A stretch of 6,526 bases of DNA, taken from positions 1-6,526 of the forward strand of contig CAJTVL010000143.1 of assembly GCA_910579425.1 (NCBI GenBank), written 5' to 3'. Numbering within the stretch: position 1 is the first letter of the stretch; every line of letters begins with the position of its first letter. Below the pieces are notes generated by a model that was not told the origin of the DNA, made no database searches, and saw only the letters and a program-made list of their open reading frames with translations. A program made the position numbers and the translations under genes. Origin of the DNA: an uncultured Lachnospiraceae bacterium (lineage in GTDB: Bacteria > Bacillota > Clostridia > Lachnospirales > Lachnospiraceae). This document shows positions 5,758 through 6,526 of the stretch, piece by piece.

Positions 5758-6477
5758 ATGGATGAAAAATTTCATCTGTTCAGCGACGGTTCCTGCGATC
5801 TGCCGCCGGAACTTACCAGAGAAAAAAACATAACTGTCGTTCCCTTTTATGTTTCCTTCGGGGACGAACCTTATCAAAAAGAAATAAAAGAAATTGGAAT
5901 CAGGGAATTTTATCAGAGAATGGTCGATGAGCCCGGTATCTATCCCAAATCCTCCATGCCATCCGCCCAGGACTATATGGAAGCTTTCCTTCCTGTTGCA
6001 AAGCAGGGCATTCCAATCATCTGTATCTGCATCACCACCAAATTCAGCGGCTCCATGCAGTCCGCGTTAAACGCCAGAGAAATGCTTCTGGAGGACTATC
6101 CCGATGCGCAGATCACTGTGATTGACGCCACTGTCAACACAGTGCTGCAGGGACTGTATGTATTGGAGGCCGCGCGCCTTCGCGACAGCGGCGCGGACTG
6201 CCAGACAGCAGTCCGCAGGCTGGAGGAAATCAAGTCCTCCGGACGTATCTTCTTTACCGTGGGGGACATAGAATACTTAAAACACGGCGGCCGCATCGGC
6301 AAAGTAGCCGGGATTGCCGGAAGCGTTCTGAAAATAAAGCCGCTCATCACCTTAAAGGAAGGAGAAATTTTCCCCTCCGGAATCGCCAGAAGCCGCAGGA
6401 AATCCATGGAAAAGACCATGGAACTGATCGAAGAATATTTAGACCGGCAATCGGAGCCCATCGGCCATTTCAGCCTC
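5758..6477 (+). CDS. DegV-family fatty-acid-binding protein, C-terminus missing (joined to adapter)
   Basis: DegV/FakB-type proteins bind a long-chain fatty acid in the cytosol; FakB members present it to the kinase FakA for acyl-phosphate formation. The 240 genuine residues show the family signatures in order: FSDGSCDLPPEL (8-19), PKSSMPSAQDY (63-73), the acyl-carboxylate-binding ITTKFSGSMQSALNA (92-106), VIDATVNTVLQGL (121-133), then TVGDIEYLKHGGRIGKVAGIAGSVLKIKPLITLKEGEI (167-204). DegV proteins are about 280-290 residues, so some 40-50 C-terminal residues are lost. The frame stays open past 6477 only because the adapter sequence happens to have no stop; those residues (RSEERRVGNEC...) are not part of the protein. 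ATG at 5758 has AAAGGA ten bases upstream, and the N-terminus fits the family. No fakA/dak gene is in view, so FakB function specifically is inference. Transcribed divergently from the amidase. Confidence 0.93.
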
Positions 6478-6526
6478 AGATCGGAAGAGCGTCGTGTAGG
6501 GAACGAGTGTAGGATAGGGTGTAGAG
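6478..6526 (+). other. Illumina TruSeq adapter read-through (sequencing artefact)
   Basis: The sequence from AGATCGGAAGAGC onward equals the reverse complement of the TruSeq read-1 primer region over 33 bases (6478-6510), with one mismatch (C for A at 6504). Bases 6511-6526 diverge from the known continuation and look like low-quality sequence. This is the untrimmed end of an assembled contig, not genomic DNA. The first A may be either the insert's last base or the A-tail. Confidence 0.97.

Noticed and set aside
6096..6461. 121-codon minus-strand open frame
   Set aside because: Antisense shadow of degV, with low-complexity Ser/Arg/Pro composition and no family resemblance.
6478..6526. Novel basic/cysteine-containing C-terminal extension of DegV
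   Set aside because: It is translated Illumina adapter, not a biological domain.
1..6526. CRISPR array, transposon, tRNA/rRNA, or new defence system
   Set aside because: No regularly spaced repeats, transposase motifs, terminal inverted repeats, cloverleaf or rRNA signatures were found; every reading frame I trust belongs to a known family.

Overview
The window looks like chromosomal DNA from a Gram-positive Clostridia bacterium, most likely a Lachnospiraceae-type gut anaerobe. That placement is inferred from moderate GC (about 50%), purine-rich Shine-Dalgarno sites with some TTG/GTG starts, and the gene order rpiR-type regulator, HI0933-like flavoprotein, cmk, ispH, which I recall as typical of that group. 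No 16S rRNA or other decisive marker is present.

Layout. Positions 1-4359 hold five minus-strand genes read right to left: a TetR-family repressor (4359-3814), a MurR/RpiR-family regulator with a SIS domain (3756-2836), an HI0933/BaiN-like FAD oxidoreductase (2802-1519), cytidylate kinase cmk (1502-840) and ispH (827 to beyond base 1). Gaps of 57, 33, 16 and 12 bases suggest one transcription unit. It could be driven by a very good sigma-A promoter (TTGACA, 17 bases, TAGAAT) at 4424-4396, with a perfect 14-bp palindrome at the expected transcription start that probably is the TetR operator. Just upstream lie two RNA hairpins, one with a T tract, that should end transcription of the previous gene. 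That gene, also on the minus strand (5534-4527), encodes a membrane-anchored zinc amidase acting on peptidoglycan. A divergent intergenic region (5535-5757) contains an extended -10 element for the amidase, a 10-bp-arm inverted repeat and a plausible promoter for a plus-strand DegV-family fatty-acid-binding protein (5758-6477).

End artefact. From 6478 the sequence is not biological: 33 bases match the Illumina TruSeq adapter with one mismatch, followed by low-quality-looking bases. The degV reading frame runs open through the adapter and would give a false C-terminus (RSEERRVG...). The true degV is therefore cut at residue 240.

How the genes fit. Cmk (pyrimidine nucleotide recycling) and IspH (last step of the MEP isoprenoid pathway; in this group often fused to ribosomal protein S1) are housekeeping genes. 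They sit behind two regulators and a flavoprotein of uncertain substrate. The amidase and DegV belong to the cell envelope and lipid side. I see no mobile element, CRISPR array, tRNA, rRNA or novel defence system. The points most worth a second look are the adapter tail, an abrupt GC drop inside ispH near base 350, and the well-formed tetR promoter/operator.
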